64,000 nucleotides of DNA from Lysinibacillus timonensis (lineage in GTDB: Bacteria; Bacillota; Bacilli; Bacillales_A; Planococcaceae), in NCBI RefSeq assembly GCF_900291985.1, contig NZ_LT985980.1, positions 1,888,001-1,952,000 on the forward strand, read 5' to 3'. The translations under genes were made by a program, and so were the position numbers. The notes below the pieces were generated by a model that was not told the DNA's origin, made no database searches, and saw only the letters and a program-made list of their open reading frames with translations. Shown one piece after another: positions 52,687-61,400 of the stretch. Numbering within the stretch: position 1 is the stretch's first letter; every line of letters starts with the position of its first letter.

Positions 52687-53924
52687 TATGCCAGTTCTAA
52701 GAAAAATAAAGTTGGCGACTCGATTAGTTGTTTAAAACGATTGGTGAAGGCAACTGCAGTACCACCGTCAGCAACTCGATGATCGAAAGTCATTGATATA
52801 TTCATTATTGAGCGAATAATGATTTCATCTTGTTCATTAACGACTGGCATTTTCTTCGTCTTATGGAATGCCATTAACCCTGTTTCAGGATAATTAATAA
52901 TTGGAGTGGCGCCGATACTGCCTAATGGTCCTACATTACTAATTGTAAACGTACTACCCGTCATTTCTTGTATCGATACTTTGCCTTCCTGAACACGTTT
53001 AGTTAGCGCTTTCATTTCCTCATGAATTTGTTTGACTGACTTTTGATGTACATTGTGTAGTACAGGGACAATTAACCCTTGTTTGGTATCCGTAGCAAGA
53101 CCTACATGAACAACTTTCTCTAAACGGATTACTTCATTTTCCTCATCAAGTTTTGCATTAAAAATTGGGAATTCCTCTAACGCGATTGCTAACGCTTTAA
53201 TGAAAAATGCAACAACGGAAATATTAACATCTAATGAATTCAAATCTTTCTTTAGTGTAAGCAAATTTGTCATATCCACTTCTTCAAAGTGTGTAACATG
53301 CGGTATCGTAAATAAGGATTTTGTCATCTTTTTCGCAATCGCTTTACGAATTCCTTTAAATGGGATAGTTACTAACTCAGCCTCCTGCACTTGTACTTCT
53401 AAGCGTAAATTTTCATGTTCAGACTTAATTACATTATCAATAGAGGCTTTTTGCTGATTCAAATATCGGTAAATATCCTCCTCCAATACCCTGCCTGCCG
53501 GTCCAGAACCTTTCACTAACGTGATATCCACATCATGTTCTCTTGCTACTTTTCTTGTATAAGGCGAAGCTATTACTACACCTATTCTACTTATTGGTGT
53601 ATTAACTGAAACATTTTTTGCCGTTTGAGCAGATTCGTTAGTAACAGGTCCCTCTGTGCTAATGTTCTTTATTTCTTTTGTCGCATTATTCTCATCCTCA
53701 ATAATCAATAAAGTAGTACCTACTGTAATTGTCGTTCCAGGTTCAATTAAAATTTCATTTACCACACCTGCTGTTGGAGATGGTAACTCCGCAACCATCT
53801 TTTCTGTTTGTACTTCGACTAAAGGTTGGTCAACTGAAACCCGATCCCCCTTTTTAACCAAATAAGTGAGAATCTCTCCCTCGTGCATACCCTCACCGAC
53901 ATCATGTAATTTGACTTCAACCAT
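52686..53924 (-). CDS. Dihydrolipoamide acyltransferase (E2) of 2-oxo acid dehydrogenase complex
   Basis: Core of a pyruvate/branched-chain 2-oxo acid dehydrogenase-type complex. One lipoyl domain with Lys42 (QTEKMVAEL), an E1/E3-binding domain near 112-150 (ASPYTRKVAREHDVDI), and a catalytic acyltransferase domain ending in the MTFDHRVADGG active-site motif. 412 residues. Last gene of E1alpha-E1beta-E2; no E3 (lipoamide dehydrogenase) follows, so that subunit must come from elsewhere. Branched-chain, pyruvate and acetoin versions cannot be separated safely by eye. Confidence 0.9.
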   Translation of the reverse strand: MVEVKLHDVGEGMHEGEILTYLVKKGDRVSVDQPLVEVQTEKMVAELPSPTAGVVNEILIEPGTTITVGTTLLIIEDENNATKEIKNISTEGPVTNESAQTAKNVSVNTPISRIGVVIASPYTRKVAREHDVDITLVKGSGPAGRVLEEDIYRYLNQQKASIDNVIKSEHENLRLEVQVQEAELVTIPFKGIRKAIAKKMTKSLFTIPHVTHFEEVDMTNLLTLKKDLNSLDVNISVVAFFIKALAIALEEFPIFNAKLDEENEVIRLEKVVHVGLATDTKQGLIVPVLHNVHQKSVKQIHEEMKALTKRVQEGKVSIQEMTGSTFTISNVGPLGSIGATPIINYPETGLMAFHKTKKMPVVNEQDEIIIRSIMNISMTFDHRVADGGTAVAFTNRFKQLIESPTLFFLELA

Positions 53925-53936
53925 TTCCTACACCCC

Positions 53937-54914
53937 TTAGAAGTAGATTACCTTTTCAATCGCTTCCTTCACTCGATTTGGTGTTGGTAAATAATGATCC
54001 TCTAGAGCAAAGAAAGGTACATGTACATCGGCACCTGTCACACGTTGAATGGGTGCCTTCATATATAGAAACGAAGTATCATTAATAATTGAAATAATGT
54101 CATTACCTAAACCACCAGTTGCGTGAGCTTCGTGTACAATAACACATCGGCCAGTTTTTTGGACTGATTCTGCAATGATGTCCTTATCAATTGGATACAG
54201 TGTACGTAAATCAATGATTTCGCAACTAATCCCACTTTTCTCTGCCTCTTCAACAGCTTTTTCAATCACTGGCATCATTGCACCCCAACCAATGATGGTT
54301 ACTTCGTTTCCTTCTTTACGCTTCACTCCTTTACCAATTTCTAAAGTATATTTGCCCTCCGGTACTTCACCACGTACAGAACGGTATAATTTCAATGACT
54401 CTAAAAACAACACAGGATCTGGATCCTCTATTGCAGATATGAGAAGTCCCTTTGCATCATATGGAGTAGAAGGACAAACTACTTTTATTCCGGGCATATG
54501 TGTAAATAATGCCTCTGTACTATCTGAATGTATTTCTGGAGCACGTACACCTGCACCATACGGGGCTCTAATTACAATAGGAGCGGTAAATGCGCCCTTT
54601 GTACGGTATCTCATTCGTGTTGCATGAGTCATAATTTGCTCATATGCTGGATATATAAAACCCATAAATTGTATTTCTGCAATCGGTAACAATCCGTTCA
54701 TTGCCATTCCAATAGAAGTACCAATAATCCCAGATTCACTCAAAGGAGTGTCGATAACCCGATCTTCTCCGAATTCCTCCTGTAGTCCATCCGTTGCGCG
54801 AAAGACACCACCATTTTTGCCAACATCCTCACCAAGCACAAGAACCTCATCGCGTTCCCTTAGCATTGTTCGCAACCCATCTGTTACTGCCTGAATTAAC
54901 GTTAATGATGGCAT
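53937..54914 (-). CDS. 2-oxo acid dehydrogenase E1 component, beta subunit
   Basis: A 325-residue transketolase-like subunit that completes the thiamine diphosphate site with E1alpha. Motifs include VLGEDVGKNGGVFRAT near 25-40, the PLSESGIIGTSIGMA stretch containing the conserved active-site Glu, and the C-terminal VHEAHATGGLGNDI. ATG at 54914 lies in a 13-base overlap with the E1alpha gene end and has GAGGTG upstream, giving coupled, stoichiometric translation. Confidence 0.92.
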   Translation of the reverse strand: MPSLTLIQAVTDGLRTMLRERDEVLVLGEDVGKNGGVFRATDGLQEEFGEDRVIDTPLSESGIIGTSIGMAMNGLLPIAEIQFMGFIYPAYEQIMTHATRMRYRTKGAFTAPIVIRAPYGAGVRAPEIHSDSTEALFTHMPGIKVVCPSTPYDAKGLLISAIEDPDPVLFLESLKLYRSVRGEVPEGKYTLEIGKGVKRKEGNEVTIIGWGAMMPVIEKAVEEAEKSGISCEIIDLRTLYPIDKDIIAESVQKTGRCVIVHEAHATGGLGNDIISIINDTSFLYMKAPIQRVTGADVHVPFFALEDHYLPTPNRVKEAIEKVIYF

Positions 54915-55984
54915 GATACTTCACCTCTCAAATGTGTAAGATATGCATCCTTTTGCTCTTTAATTGTCCACGTCGGTTCAGCAAAAATATGATCAAATAG
55001 ATCGTTTACATTTGGGGGCTGCATGTTTTCCAAATCGATGACTGCCTGGTTAATTTCATCATTCACTTCCTTTTCAACTTGCAATACCCAACTCTCATCC
55101 CAATAATGATAGTTTTTCATAAACTTCTCAAGACGTGTAATTGGATCAAACTCACGACGTTTTTCGCTTTCCTCTTGGTCTCGATATTTGGTAGGATCAT
55201 CAGCAGTGGTATGAGCACCGTATCTCCAAGTTACTGCTTCTATTAATGTCGGTCCTTCATTATTTCGCGCCCTTTCTAATGCTTTTAACACTTCAAAATA
55301 AACGATAAAAACATCATTACCATCGATTCTGACCCCAGGTATGTCATAAGCAATCGATTTTTGGGCTATTGTTTTGGAGTTCATCTGCTTTTCTATTGGT
55401 ACGGAAATTGCATAACTATTATTTTGATTAAAAAATACAACGGGTGCCTTAAACACACTTGCAAAGTTCAACCCTTCATGAAAGTCACCTTCAGATGTGG
55501 CACCATCACCGAAATAACAAATGACTGCATTAGATGTTCCTTTCCGTTTTTCAGCCATAGCCACACCTGCAGCTAAAGGAAGCTGAGTTGCTATTGGAAC
55601 AGACGGCGGAACAATTCGTCTTCCCTTTGGGGGAATTCCGCCTTCTATTCTTCCTTTCCAGAATGCTAGTATCGTAGGAAGGGAATGGCCAAATGTAATA
55701 CTTGCGGCATGGTCTCGGTAAGTTGGAAACATCCAATCTGCTTCATTAAGGGCTAGTGCACTTCCGACTTGTGATGCTTCTTGCCCTTCAAACATCGCAT
55801 ATGTCCCAATTCGACCTTGACGCTGTAAATTCTTCGCCTTTCTATCAAAAGCTCTTACCCTTACTAAATGTCGGTAGAAGGTTAAAACTAATTCCTGAGA
55901 TATTTGATGTTTGAATGATTCCTGAACTAGATTCCCATCCTTATTAACAATTTGTTGTAGAGGGAATTGATGTTCATATCCCAT
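54902..55984 (-). CDS. 2-oxo acid dehydrogenase E1 component, alpha subunit
   Basis: A 360-residue subunit that binds thiamine diphosphate: GDGATSEGDFHEGLNFA near 160-176 and the metal ligand Asn in QNNSYAIS; decarboxylates a 2-oxo acid. The conserved phosphorylation-loop-like YGAHTTADDPTKYR segment lies near 261-274. ATG at 55984 after GGGTGAGG. A TATAAT on the minus strand (56029-56024) is the only promoter hint. Preceded by an Lrp-family gene, pointing to control by amino acids and perhaps a branched-chain substrate. Confidence 0.92.
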   Translation of the reverse strand: MGYEHQFPLQQIVNKDGNLVQESFKHQISQELVLTFYRHLVRVRAFDRKAKNLQRQGRIGTYAMFEGQEASQVGSALALNEADWMFPTYRDHAASITFGHSLPTILAFWKGRIEGGIPPKGRRIVPPSVPIATQLPLAAGVAMAEKRKGTSNAVICYFGDGATSEGDFHEGLNFASVFKAPVVFFNQNNSYAISVPIEKQMNSKTIAQKSIAYDIPGVRIDGNDVFIVYFEVLKALERARNNEGPTLIEAVTWRYGAHTTADDPTKYRDQEESEKRREFDPITRLEKFMKNYHYWDESWVLQVEKEVNDEINQAVIDLENMQPPNVNDLFDHIFAEPTWTIKEQKDAYLTHLRGEVSCHH

Positions 55985-56144
55985 TAAACCACCTCACCCT
56001 TATTTTATTTGAATTTTTTGATAATTATAGTACTTTTAGAAATTCTTCTACATAGCAAAAGGAATCATTTTTTATTCAATCATGAACAGCTTGAAACAAT
56101 TTCTCTACTTTTGTTTACAATTTGTTTTTAGGAAGGCAATAAAA

Positions 56145-56175
56145 AAATCGACGTTCTATTGAAGGCCGATTTTAC
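56145..56175 (-). terminator. Terminator of the Lrp-family gene
   Basis: AAATCG-GC / GT-CGATTT stem with a TTCAATAGAA loop overlapping the end of the regulator gene, followed on the minus strand by TTTTTATTG. It separates the regulator from the E1alpha gene. Confidence 0.65.
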
Positions 56176-56179
56176 AATT

Positions 56180-56632
56180 TTATTCAGTTTTGTATTCAAT
56201 AGAAGGGAGTATTTTTTTACTAGAGATTGGGGATTTCAGTACAATAGATGAATTGATGTTACCATATTTCAAGAGTTCATCACTTAACTTTCTGAGATGC
56301 TCCATATCATTCACTGCGACTTTTAGCAAATAATCAACCACTCCAGTAATTCTATGACACTCTATAATGTCTGGATGATCTACAATATAACTTTCAAATT
56401 CAGCATATGGCACTTTTACTTGACTAACTTGGATAAATAAGAGAAGATCCCGCCCTACCTTTCGGGGAGGCACAATAGCACTGATCTTGGAAATAATGCC
56501 CTTTTCCATTAGCCTTGTTAGGCGTTCTGTTACACTTGGTCGGCTTAATGAAAGTGCCTTTGATAGCTCACTAATTGTAATTCTTCCGTTATTTTGTAAT
56601 ATATCTAATAGTTGTATATCAATATTATCCAT
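56180..56632 (-). CDS. Lrp/AsnC-family transcriptional regulator
   Basis: A 150-residue regulator with an N-terminal winged helix-turn-helix (ITISELSKALSLSRPSVTERL, about 19-39) and a C-terminal RAM ligand-binding/oligomerisation domain (VTGVVDYLLKVAV near 98-110). GGGGGGAT upstream of the ATG. It sits immediately upstream of the 2-oxo acid dehydrogenase operon on the same strand, a likely target. Effector, probably an amino acid, is not identifiable. Confidence 0.9.
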   Translation of the reverse strand: MDNIDIQLLDILQNNGRITISELSKALSLSRPSVTERLTRLMEKGIISKISAIVPPRKVGRDLLLFIQVSQVKVPYAEFESYIVDHPDIIECHRITGVVDYLLKVAVNDMEHLRKLSDELLKYGNINSSIVLKSPISSKKILPSIEYKTE

Positions 56633-56771
56633 CTAATCCCATCCCCCCTTATTAAATTTTATTTACTCAGTATTTTAATTATAACTAAATAGAGTATTTA
56701 TTCTCAGCATTTACTTTATTTAATAAATAGGAAATCTATCATTTTAAAAATTTCTTAGTATTTCTCCATGA

Positions 56772-57182
56772 TTAGGAGACTTTAAGAAATCGGGGAATGA
56801 AAAACAAAGGATAAATCATTAATGCTAAATTAGGAATCCACCATGTAAGATCAAACTCCATGCGAATTGCCCAGTACGAAATGGCCATTAATCCTGAACA
56901 AAATGTAAGAACAAGTGAAATTAGTGCGGTCGATTTCCATTCCGAACGCCCTTTCTTATGCAAATAGATTGCACTCAAGCCTGTAATGGAAATGACCATA
57001 TCAAGGGGAAAAAAGGACCAGTTCCATGCGACTAAAATCGGATTTGTATAATCTGGATATGCATATTCGACGGGAATTAAGCTCATCGCAGTTGCACTGA
57101 AGTATAGAATAAAGGAAAAATCAATAACGAGAAAAAACCATTTTAACACATTCATCGATGGCTCTTTGTAAATAGAATCCAT
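56772..57182 (-). CDS. yvaD: DUF5360 membrane protein (YvaD-like)
   Basis: A 136-residue protein with four membrane helices and little else. Its ATG shares one base with the stop of the SMR gene (TAATG) and has GGAGGTG upstream, so it is translated with the transporter. The TetR-SMR-DUF5360 set matches B. subtilis yvaF-yvaE-yvaD. Function unknown; a helper of the SMR transporter is a guess from context. Confidence 0.8.
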   Translation of the reverse strand: MDSIYKEPSMNVLKWFFLVIDFSFILYFSATAMSLIPVEYAYPDYTNPILVAWNWSFFPLDMVISITGLSAIYLHKKGRSEWKSTALISLVLTFCSGLMAISYWAIRMEFDLTWWIPNLALMIYPLFFIPRFLKVS

Positions 57183-57562
57183 TATTTCACCTCCACTTCA
57201 TCTATCGTTTCGGCCTGCGTTTCTTTGTGTACCTTATTGCCATCAGGTTGTTCACTTATATTGAGCAAGATTACTCCTACAATAATCAACATAATGGCAC
57301 TTGCCTTCATGAGGGTTAATGTTTCTTTAAAAAAGAAATAACCGATAATAGCTATTGCGGCCGTCCCGATACCTGACCAGATAGCATAAGCAATACTAAC
57401 TGGAATCGTTTTTAAAGAAAAATTCAAGCTAACAAATGCTAGTATGTAAAATAGAATCATCAACAAAGAAGGAATTCCTTTTGTAAACCCATGTGATAAT
57501 TTCATCGAAACAGTACCTACAATTTCAAATACAATAGCGAGAGTTAAATAAAGCCAATGCAT
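57182..57562 (-). CDS. yvaE: SMR-family efflux transporter
   Basis: Four-helix small multidrug resistance protein of 126 residues. The essential membrane-embedded Glu13 (LAIVFEIVGT), the YAIWSGIG motif near 59-66 and the GVILLN-type C-terminal dimer helix are all present, with a 20-residue charged tail. Proton-coupled export of cationic compounds or a guanidinium-like metabolite. Between its TetR regulator (five bases upstream) and yvaD. Confidence 0.9.
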   Translation of the reverse strand: MHWLYLTLAIVFEIVGTVSMKLSHGFTKGIPSLLMILFYILAFVSLNFSLKTIPVSIAYAIWSGIGTAAIAIIGYFFFKETLTLMKASAIMLIIVGVILLNISEQPDGNKVHKETQAETIDEVEVK

Positions 57563-57567
57563 TTACA

Positions 57568-58128
57568 TTACTCCTTTCTACGAGTCATTCCATGTAATAC
57601 AACATCTACTATAGTTGTTAAGGCTTCCGACAATGAGTGAGAAGCATGTGTATGAAAGTCCGGATCGAATACGGCCATAGATGCCCCTCTTAAGATTTGT
57701 ATAACACTTGGAACATTTAGTGGACGAAACTCCCCTTCTTGAATACCCAGCTCGATAATCTGTCGAACAGTCTGCCACTCTTCTCGAAGAAGATGATCAA
57801 TTTTTACCCACTCATTCGGAGCAAAACGTTTCATTTGTTCTAATAGTTTTGTATCTCCAAAGCGTAATCCACTTGGAACAATTAATAATATCGCTTTTAA
57901 TTTTTGTTCGTAGCTCCACTCTTTTTCTTGAAAGATTAATTGTTCACGTTGTTTTACTTCTTCAATTGCTTCATCGACAATCATTTCTATAATGTGTTGT
58001 TTCGAATTGAAATGCTCATAGATCGTTCTTTTACTAATCCCTTGCCTTTTAGCAATATCATGAACCGTAAACTTCAATCCTTTTTCTACAATTAGCTCTA
58101 GTACTGTTTCTTGTATTTGCTTCTTCAA
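57568..58128 (-). CDS. yvaF: TetR-family transcriptional regulator (YvaF-like)
   Basis: A 186-residue regulator with the helix-turn-helix FTVHDIAKRQGISKRTIYEHF (about 20-40). TTG start at 58128, eight bases after GGGAGG. First gene of the SMR operon, so it probably autoregulates: the promoter region upstream holds GGTTACTTCGGTACC (58149-58163) and a further GTACC at 58179-58183 as possible operator half-sites. Confidence 0.87.
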   Translation of the reverse strand: MKKQIQETVLELIVEKGLKFTVHDIAKRQGISKRTIYEHFNSKQHIIEMIVDEAIEEVKQREQLIFQEKEWSYEQKLKAILLIVPSGLRFGDTKLLEQMKRFAPNEWVKIDHLLREEWQTVRQIIELGIQEGEFRPLNVPSVIQILRGASMAVFDPDFHTHASHSLSEALTTIVDVVLHGMTRRKE

Positions 58129-58332
58129 ACAGGACCTCCCATAATTCGGTTACTTCGGTACCATTTTTCAATTTTTAGTACCATTAATTCCATTTTATTG
58201 AATCATGTACCACTTCGTCAAATCAGAAATTCAAAGAAATTTAGAACTACTCTTTTAAATAGAACTACCTCATTATGTTAATTGGAATCCATTGTTATTA
58301 GATGAAATGTCAATAAATACAATTAAAACTAA

Positions 58333-58378
58333 AAAAGAAGCTTCTAATAAATTGATCAACCTATTAAAAGCTTCTTCT
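58333..58378 (-). terminator. Minus-strand terminator without an obvious gene
   Basis: AGAAGCTT-TAATA / TATTA-AAGCTTCT stem followed on the minus strand by TTTTTTAG. The only gene to its right before the next bidirectional terminator (59459-59500) is the SLH gene on the plus strand, so this hairpin ends no known transcript. The rest of 58129-58445 holds the yvaF promoter region and, on the plus strand, TATACT at 58414-58419 as a possible -10 for the SLH gene. Confidence 0.6.
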
Positions 58379-58445
58379 ATCTCCTTTAATTACCAAACAA
58401 TAAGTTCATTTTTTATACTATAGTAAGCTATGAGGTGACAAGAAG

Positions 58446-59453
58446 TTGAAAAAAATAATAAAAGCATTAAGTACAGTCGGTTTAGCGTCTACATTACTAT
58501 TTACAAATGGGGTATCCGCGTCAACATCTGTACATTATCAAGATGTAAAACCAACAGATAATTTCTATAAATCAGTTGAATATCTATTAGAAAAAAATGC
58601 GATTAGTAAAACATTGCCAAATTTTAGACCTTACGACAATATTACTCGTGGTCAATTCGCTAGTATTATTGCTAAAGTTATGGGCTTGTCTACGAAATCT
58701 CAACATATTTATGTAGATGTTCCAACATCACATCAATTCTATCCATATGTTCAAATGGTGGTTGCAAAGGGTTTAATGAGTGGTAAAACGAATAAAGAGT
58801 TCGGTTTAAATGATTCATTAACTCGTGGTCAAATGGCAGGTATTTTAGCTTCATACTTTAGACTACCTTTAATTAGTGCTGAAGAATATAAAGATCGTGG
58901 GGGAAAAAAATCAGATATATTTGATGGAACCCAGTTTAAAGGTACTTGGGGCCAACATATAGCAACACTTGAAACCCTAGGTGTTATGAGTGGTTACACT
59001 GATGGTACTTATAAACAAAATAAGGCAATGAATCGTTCGCAATTTGCCAATATGATTCGTCTATTAGACAACGATTTTATTACCATTCATAAATACGACA
59101 TTGCAATTAGTATGTCCTCTACTAAAGACCTAGAAGTATCTGCAGAAGATATTTTGAAAGAACTTAGATCACTAGAAAACGAAAATGTACTTAAACTAAA
59201 AGATACCTTTACTGAATACTATTATCACTATACTGAAGGCACAGAATATGGTTACGAAGAACCTGATAAGGAACTAGTTGACACTTATATATTCAGCGTG
59301 ATGCAAGAAGGGGAAATTGTATTCGATGATTTAAACATTAGAATGATTGTTGAAAGACACGAATCAAACTATTTAAGTAATTACTACACTATTAAGTTAG
59401 AAAAATTAGAAGAAGGAGAAACAACTTCTACTAGTGATACTGCGACAAAATAA
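58446..59453 (+). CDS. S-layer homology (SLH) domain surface protein
   Basis: Secreted, wall-anchored protein of 335 residues. Signal peptide of about 25 residues, cut near GVSA-ST, followed by three SLH modules (about 30-80, 88-140 and 150-205). Each ends in the ITRGQFA/LTRGQMA/MNRSQFA motif that binds pyruvylated secondary wall polymer. The last 120 residues are a hydrophilic domain I do not recognise. TTG start at 58446 behind GAGGTGA. Monocistronic, with a terminator shared with the siderophore operon. Confidence 0.9.
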   Translation: MKKIIKALSTVGLASTLLFTNGVSASTSVHYQDVKPTDNFYKSVEYLLEKNAISKTLPNFRPYDNITRGQFASIIAKVMGLSTKSQHIYVDVPTSHQFYPYVQMVVAKGLMSGKTNKEFGLNDSLTRGQMAGILASYFRLPLISAEEYKDRGGKKSDIFDGTQFKGTWGQHIATLETLGVMSGYTDGTYKQNKAMNRSQFANMIRLLDNDFITIHKYDIAISMSSTKDLEVSAEDILKELRSLENENVLKLKDTFTEYYYHYTEGTEYGYEEPDKELVDTYIFSVMQEGEIVFDDLNIRMIVERHESNYLSNYYTIKLEKLEEGETTSTSDTATK

Positions 59454-59458
59454 ATAGC

Positions 59459-59505
59459 AAATCTAAACCACGAGAAAGGGATATCTCGTGGTTTAGATTT
59501 TCTCC
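59459..59505. terminator. Bidirectional terminator
   Basis: Perfect 17-bp stem (59459-59475 with 59484-59500) between the convergent SLH gene and the siderophore ABC operon. The stem ends are AAATCT/AGATTT, so a T-run follows in each direction. Confidence 0.9.
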
Positions 59506-59553
59506 TTATTGAGCTTATTGCTTAGACATCAAACTTGCTCCAAGTATTTTATT

Positions 59554-60363
59554 TCAATCGTTCTCTACCACATGATAACGGCCTTTCGGGATAACTAGTG
59601 GCGTACCCGATACGGGATCTGGAATGACAACGCAGTTTAAATCAAAAACAGACTTTACTAATTCACTTGTTATCACTTCATTTGGCGTTCCTTCTGCGAG
59701 TAATTTCCCTTCTTTTACGGCAAAAAGGTAATCTGCATAACGTGCTGATAAATTAATATCGTGTAATACCATTACAATGGTAGTACCATACTTGTGATTT
59801 AAATTAGTAAGTAGATCTAATATTTCAACCTGATACGTAATATCTAAAAATGTTGTTGGTTCATCTAGTAGTAAAATATCCGTTTGTTGGGCCAATGCCA
59901 TCGCAATCCAAACTCTTTGTCTTTGCCCTCCTGAAAGCTCATCTATATCACGATTGGCAAATTCTGTAATATTCATAAAAGCCATCGCTTCTTCTACGGC
60001 TTCATAATCTTTTTTCGTCCAACCACTAAATAGTGATTGATGTGGAAATCTGCCACGTCCAACTAAATCCGCAACCGTTATACCATCTGGAACGACGGGA
60101 GCCTGAGGAAGCAAACCTAAAATGCGTGCCAATTGCTTTGGCGGGTATTTTGTAATTGCTTTGCCATCTAAGGTCACATCACCTTGAGAAGGCTTAATCA
60201 GTTTGGCCATTGTTTTTAACAGTGTAGACTTTCCGCTACCGTTCGCACCAATAATAACGCTTATTTTATTTTTTGGAATTGTAAGATTTATACCATGAAT
60301 GATTGTTTTATGATCATATCCTGAGTACAGCTCATTTGTTCGAAAGATGTGTGTATTGCTCAT
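59554..60363 (-). CDS. Iron-siderophore ABC transporter ATPase (FecE/FhuC type)
   Basis: A 269-residue ATPase: Walker A GANGSGKST near 38-46, signature LSGGQRQRVWIAMA near 142-155, Walker B ILLLDEPTTFLD near 163-174 and switch His in VLHDINLSARYAD. The FLDI stretch and the LLPQ Q-loop are typical of siderophore/B12 importers. Its ATG overlaps the stop of the permease gene by one base. Last gene of the four-gene operon. Confidence 0.92.
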   Translation of the reverse strand: MSNTHIFRTNELYSGYDHKTIIHGINLTIPKNKISVIIGANGSGKSTLLKTMAKLIKPSQGDVTLDGKAITKYPPKQLARILGLLPQAPVVPDGITVADLVGRGRFPHQSLFSGWTKKDYEAVEEAMAFMNITEFANRDIDELSGGQRQRVWIAMALAQQTDILLLDEPTTFLDITYQVEILDLLTNLNHKYGTTIVMVLHDINLSARYADYLFAVKEGKLLAEGTPNEVITSELVKSVFDLNCVVIPDPVSGTPLVIPKGRYHVVEND

Positions 60364-61400
60364 TATAATTCTCCCTTTCGGTTCATTCGGATTAGTAAGT
60401 AAATTAAATACGGTGCCCCGAGTATTCCTGTAATAACTCCTACTGGAAATCTATATTCAAAGGCAAACTGTCCTATTAAATCTGCTAATAAAACCAAATT
60501 TGCACCGACTAAACCTGCAGGGAGAATGTTTGACGAGTGATGACCAACTAAACGATTCGCGATTGGACCCGCTAAAAATGAAACAAATGCAATAGGTCCT
60601 GTAGTTGCGGTTGCAATGGCAATAATTAAGACGGAACTCATAATTAAAATAATTCGTACTTTATCTGTTGATACACCTAGTGACGTCGCCATTTGCTCCC
60701 CTAATTCTAGTAAACTTAAATGCTTACCGAAATATAGTAGAATAGGTGTAAAAATGACCACCACTAGAATTAAAGGAAGTACTTCATCCATTTTGGAACC
60801 ATTCAGACTTCCACTTAACCATCTCATCGCTACGCCGATATCTTGCTGAGCACTTTTCAATATTAAATATGAAATCACCGCATCTAACATTGCTTGTAAG
60901 CCAATCCCAATAATAATTAGACGACCAATTGAAAATGAACGACCACGGGATAAAAAATACATCGCAATAACCGTAATTAATCCGCCGATAACCGCTGCAA
61001 TAGATATTGCGGTATTACTTAAGTGTAAGACGGTGATACAAAAAACAGCTGCTACACTTGAGCCAGAAGTAATCCCTAATATATTTGGATTCGCTAGTGG
61101 ATTCCTCAACATTGTTTGAAAAATGTAACCCGCTATTCCAAAGGCAAATCCAGAAAATAAACCTGTCATCATACGCGGTAGTCGCAGCGTATTAATGGCA
61201 AAGTTAGCACCTGCAATATCTTCTCCCAATAATGATCGAATCACGACATCTACTGGATAAATAGTGTTCCCTAATAGTAGCATTGCACAACTAAGCACCA
61301 CTGCTAGCACAGCTAATATCGAGGTCACAATAAGATGACGTCTTTTTCTTTGACGTATACCATGCCTAATTATATTCATATTGCTTTCTTGATTTTTCAT
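60363..61400 (-). CDS. Iron-siderophore ABC permease (FecCD family), second
   Basis: A 345-residue FecCD permease with ten predicted helices. Hallmarks are LRLPRMMTGLFSGFAFGIAG near 67-86 and the coupling region GPIAFVSFLAGPIANRLVGHH near 268-288. ATG at 61400 overlaps the upstream permease gene by four bases and has GGTGAGG. It forms a heterodimeric channel with the other permease. Confidence 0.92.
   Translation of the reverse strand: MKNQESNMNIIRHGIRQRKRRHLIVTSILAVLAVVLSCAMLLLGNTIYPVDVVIRSLLGEDIAGANFAINTLRLPRMMTGLFSGFAFGIAGYIFQTMLRNPLANPNILGITSGSSVAAVFCITVLHLSNTAISIAAVIGGLITVIAMYFLSRGRSFSIGRLIIIGIGLQAMLDAVISYLILKSAQQDIGVAMRWLSGSLNGSKMDEVLPLILVVVIFTPILLYFGKHLSLLELGEQMATSLGVSTDKVRIILIMSSVLIIAIATATTGPIAFVSFLAGPIANRLVGHHSSNILPAGLVGANLVLLADLIGQFAFEYRFPVGVITGILGAPYLIYLLIRMNRKGEL

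Noticed and set aside
54175-54627. 150-codon plus-strand frame opposite the E1beta gene
   Set aside because: Antisense shadow of a strongly conserved gene; no initiation signals.
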